Source of the DNA: Actinoplanes sp. NBRC 103695
GTDB taxonomy: Bacteria; Actinomycetota; Actinomycetes; Mycobacteriales; Micromonosporaceae
Reading direction: 5' to 3'
DNA: 64,000 bases
Assembly: GCF_030269485.1 (NCBI RefSeq)
Contig: NZ_BSTL01000004.1
Coordinates: 310,001 to 374,000, forward strand
Positions 61,932 to 64,000 of the stretch are shown here, in pieces. The stretch's first letter is position 1, and every line of letters begins with the position of its first letter. The translations under genes were made by a program, and so were the position numbers. The notes below the pieces were generated by a model, which was given only the letters and a program-made list of their open reading frames with translations, did no database searches and was not told the origin of the DNA.

Positions 61932-63169
61932 GGCAGCTCCATGGTCATGACGGTCGGACCGCCGGACGGGGACGAGATGATCATGGTGCCGTCGAAGGCG
62001 TTCAACCGGCGTTCGATGCCGACCAGGCCGGTGCCGCGGGAGGCGTCCGCGCCGCCGTTGCCGTCGTCGCCGACCTCGACGGTGAGCAGGTCGCCGGTGT
62101 GCCGGATCGACACCCAGGCGGACTTGGCCCGGCTGTGCCGGACCACGTTGGCCAGCGCCTCGGCGACGGCGAAGTAGACCGCCGACTCGACCGGGGTGTC
62201 GAGCCGGCCGGGCAGGTCCGAGGTGACGCCGGTGCGTACCGGCAGGCAGATCGCCAGCGCCCGGACGGCGCCCTCCAGGCCGCGCTCGGCGAGCACCGGT
62301 GGGTGTATGCCGCGGACCAGATGACGGAGTTCGACCAGGGCGTCGGTGCTGGAGGCGCGGGCCTCGGCGAGCAGTTTGATCGCGGCGTCGGGGTCACGCC
62401 TGATCAGGCGCTCGGCCAGGCCGATCGTCATGCCCACCGAGACCATCCGCGCCTGCGCCCCGTCGTGCAGGTCGCGTTCTATCCGCCGGAGCTCGGCCGC
62501 CTGCGCGTCGATGGTGTCGGCCCGGGTGGTGGTCAGGTGCGCGACCCGGAGCCGTAGCTCGGCGGACGAGGTGGGCGCGAGGAAGAGCCGGGCGAACCGG
62601 AAACTGGTCTCGCGCAGCAGCGGCGCCAGGATCAGCCCGGCGGCGAGGATCGCCAGGCCCTGCGGGAGGGCCAGCCACGCCTCGCGGTGGTCGGAGGTCG
62701 GCCAGAACAGGGCGTACCCGAACCAGACGTCGCCGAGGTACAGCCACAGGGGGAGCAGGCCGACGCCGGCCAGGCCGTACGCCACCACGGCCACGGTGAT
62801 CAGCCCGAGCACCGACGCGACCAGGGCGCCGGGCAGGAGCCAGGCCATGTCGCGCCAGGTCGCCGGGTCGCTGATGATCCACCGCAGCCAGCGGCGGGTG
62901 CCCATCTCGGAGCGGGCCGGCGGGGGGTGGTACGGCCGGCGGATCGGGATGCCGGCCCGGGTGCCCAGCCGGCGTTCCAGGTCGGCACGCCAGCGGACCA
63001 CGGTCGTGCTCACCTGGAGGACGTCGGTGCCGAGCACCGGAAGGGGACTGAGCACCAGGCCCGTCAGCCACAGCCCGAGCACCGGCACGTTGAGCGTGGC
63101 GAGGCCGACGGCGTAAACACCGTCAGCTGTCGCGCTCAACCCGGTCAGTAACCGGCGCAAGGGGGTCAT
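61904..63169 (-). CDS. HPK7-type sensor histidine kinase
   Basis: 421 aa from ATG 63169; longer frames have no better start. About five membrane helices in the N-terminal half (starting with VLGLWLTGLVLSPLPV and continuing to about residue 200), then HisKA_3 with phospho-acceptor His235 in RDLHDGAQ, and the HATPase domain (N-box ALANVVRHS, G-box GDDGNGG, GTGLVGIERRL). It resembles LiaS/DesK-like membrane-stress sensors. Two-gene operon with the response regulator, divergent from the desaturase, which may be its target. Confidence 0.93.
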   Translation of the reverse strand: MTPLRRLLTGLSATADGVYAVGLATLNVPVLGLWLTGLVLSPLPVLGTDVLQVSTTVVRWRADLERRLGTRAGIPIRRPYHPPPARSEMGTRRWLRWIISDPATWRDMAWLLPGALVASVLGLITVAVVAYGLAGVGLLPLWLYLGDVWFGYALFWPTSDHREAWLALPQGLAILAAGLILAPLLRETSFRFARLFLAPTSSAELRLRVAHLTTTRADTIDAQAAELRRIERDLHDGAQARMVSVGMTIGLAERLIRRDPDAAIKLLAEARASSTDALVELRHLVRGIHPPVLAERGLEGAVRALAICLPVRTGVTSDLPGRLDTPVESAVYFAVAEALANVVRHSRAKSAWVSIRHTGDLLTVEVGDDGNGGADASRGTGLVGIERRLNAFDGTMIISSPSGGPTVMTMELPCVLSSPRT

Positions 63170-63251
63170 GCGTCCATCATCCCGCACAAGGGGTGCTGGC
63201 ACCCCATCGACGTAGGGGGCCAATACTCCTGATGGACGGGCCGGAACCTTC

Positions 63252-63257
63252 GATACT
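63252..63257 (+). promoter_or_regulatory. Candidate -10 for a leaderless desaturase transcript
   Basis: GATACT ends six bases before ATG 63264, so +1 would be the A of the start codon; no ribosome site precedes the gene. Confidence 0.4.
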
Positions 63258-63263
63258 GAAGAC

Positions 63264-64000
63264 ATGACCGTAACCACGGCGCGACCTCGCTCTACCACCC
63301 GGAGTGACTTCGCCGAGTTGAACAAGCGAGTCACCGCACGGGGTCTGATGGAGCGGCAGCCGGCCTACTACGCCGTCCGCCTGAGCCTCGTGGCGCTGAT
63401 GATGGCCGGCGGGTGGACCGCGTTCTTCCTGATCGGGTCGTCCTGGTGGACGCTGCTCGTGGCGGTCTTCCTCTCGATCTCGTTCGCGCAGACGGCGCTG
63501 GTCGCGCACGATCTCGCCCACCGGCAGATCTTCCGGACGAAACGCCCCAGCGAAATCCTCGGGCGGATCATCGCCAACATCGGCGTGGGCATGAGTTACG
63601 GCTGGTGGATGGACAAGCACACCCGCCACCACAACAACCCCAACCATGACGACCTCGACCCCGACGTGGCGCCCGAGGTGCTGATCTGGGCCACGGAGTC
63701 GGCGATCGGCCGGCGTGGGCTGGCGGCGTTCGTGACGCGTCACCAGGCGGGGCTGTTCTTCCCGCTGCTGACCCTGCTGGGCATCGACCTGAAGGTCTCC
63801 AGCGTCAAGGCGCTGCGAGCCGGTGTGGTGAAGCGGCCGGTCCTGGAGTCCGTCCTGCTGGCGGTGCACGCCGTCGTCTACCTCACGTCGCTGTTCGTCG
63901 TCCTCTCGCCGCTGCAGGCGGTCGCCTTCCTGGTCGTGCACCAGGCGGTCTTCGGCGTGTACCTGGGCATGACCTTCGCGCCCAACCACAAGGGGATGCC
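63264..64000 (+). CDS. Fatty acid desaturase, 3'-truncated by window edge
   Basis: At least 245 aa from ATG 63264. Membrane di-iron desaturase: helices at about 40-60 and 62-80, first His box HDLAH (82-86), second box HTRHHNNPN with His119, 122 and 123, then further helices near 170-240. The third box lies beyond the window; APNHKGMP at the edge is usual in this family. It introduces double bonds into membrane acyl chains. The divergent DesK-like two-component system makes membrane-fluidity control plausible. Confidence 0.93.
   Translation, partial: MTVTTARPRSTTRSDFAELNKRVTARGLMERQPAYYAVRLSLVALMMAGGWTAFFLIGSSWWTLLVAVFLSISFAQTALVAHDLAHRQIFRTKRPSEILGRIIANIGVGMSYGWWMDKHTRHHNNPNHDDLDPDVAPEVLIWATESAIGRRGLAAFVTRHQAGLFFPLLTLLGIDLKVSSVKALRAGVVKRPVLESVLLAVHAVVYLTSLFVVLSPLQAVAFLVVHQAVFGVYLGMTFAPNHKGM

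Overview
The window is 64 kb of very GC-rich DNA with strong G/C preference at third codon positions, frequent GTG starts, GTGA/ATGA stop-start overlaps, an SsgB-type sporulation regulator, a streptogrisin-like secreted protease, an SCO0607-type lipoprotein and a SigB/F/G-family sigma factor. This points to a sporulating filamentous actinobacterium, most likely Micromonosporaceae (Actinoplanes-like). The genus is inference, not proof.

Layout. 1-25.4 kb is mostly chromosomal housekeeping and accessory genes: a truncated subtilisin with a terminator, small regulators, an FAD/NAD(P) oxidoreductase, a secreted S1 protease, an HxlR regulator, a CYTH-like protein, a class-A beta-lactamase-fold serine hydrolase, a DedA/metallo-hydrolase pair, a run of lipid kinase, YihY, double PAP2 and EEP nuclease, a TPR-GGDEF cyclase, a glycosidase-like protein, a TPR/FnIII membrane protein, Rrf2 and AraC regulators, SsgB and a TIGR02611 membrane protein. 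Two kinds of dispersed repeat occur here: an 80-bp hairpin plus DnaA-box-like element (three copies) and 56-bp tandem units (two arrays, each just upstream of a gene).

At 25397 lies an intact tRNA-Val(CAC). A 30-bp perfect copy of its 3' half recurs at 57769. Together they bracket 32 kb that looks like a genomic island with no integrase left. It opens with a two-gene Tc (ABC) toxin locus: a fused TcB-TcC protein of 2509 aa, then a TcA of about 3085 aa. A minimal nucleotidyltransferase is translationally coupled to the TcA. A Ser/Thr kinase with an extracellular domain follows, then about 1.8 kb of lower-GC gene debris that includes an NLR-like N-terminal fragment. The rest holds an epoxide-hydrolase homologue that has lost its catalytic residues, divergent from a TetR gene; a TPR-CHAT protease divergent from a small Cys-rich protein and a membrane protein; a SigB-family sigma factor; and a flavin monooxygenase co-transcribed with a MarR regulator, followed by a second MarR gene.

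From 57.9 kb the chromosome resumes: a DbpA-type DEAD-box helicase, a membrane protein with its own winged-helix regulator and a large palindromic operator, a gutted lipase gene, a lipoprotein, a two-component system and the start of a fatty acid desaturase.

Several genes without a Shine-Dalgarno sequence have a TAnnnT-like -10 hexamer 6-7 nt before the start codon, which suggests leaderless transcripts. The most striking case is a palindromic CTATAG shared by the divergent CHAT and small-protein genes.
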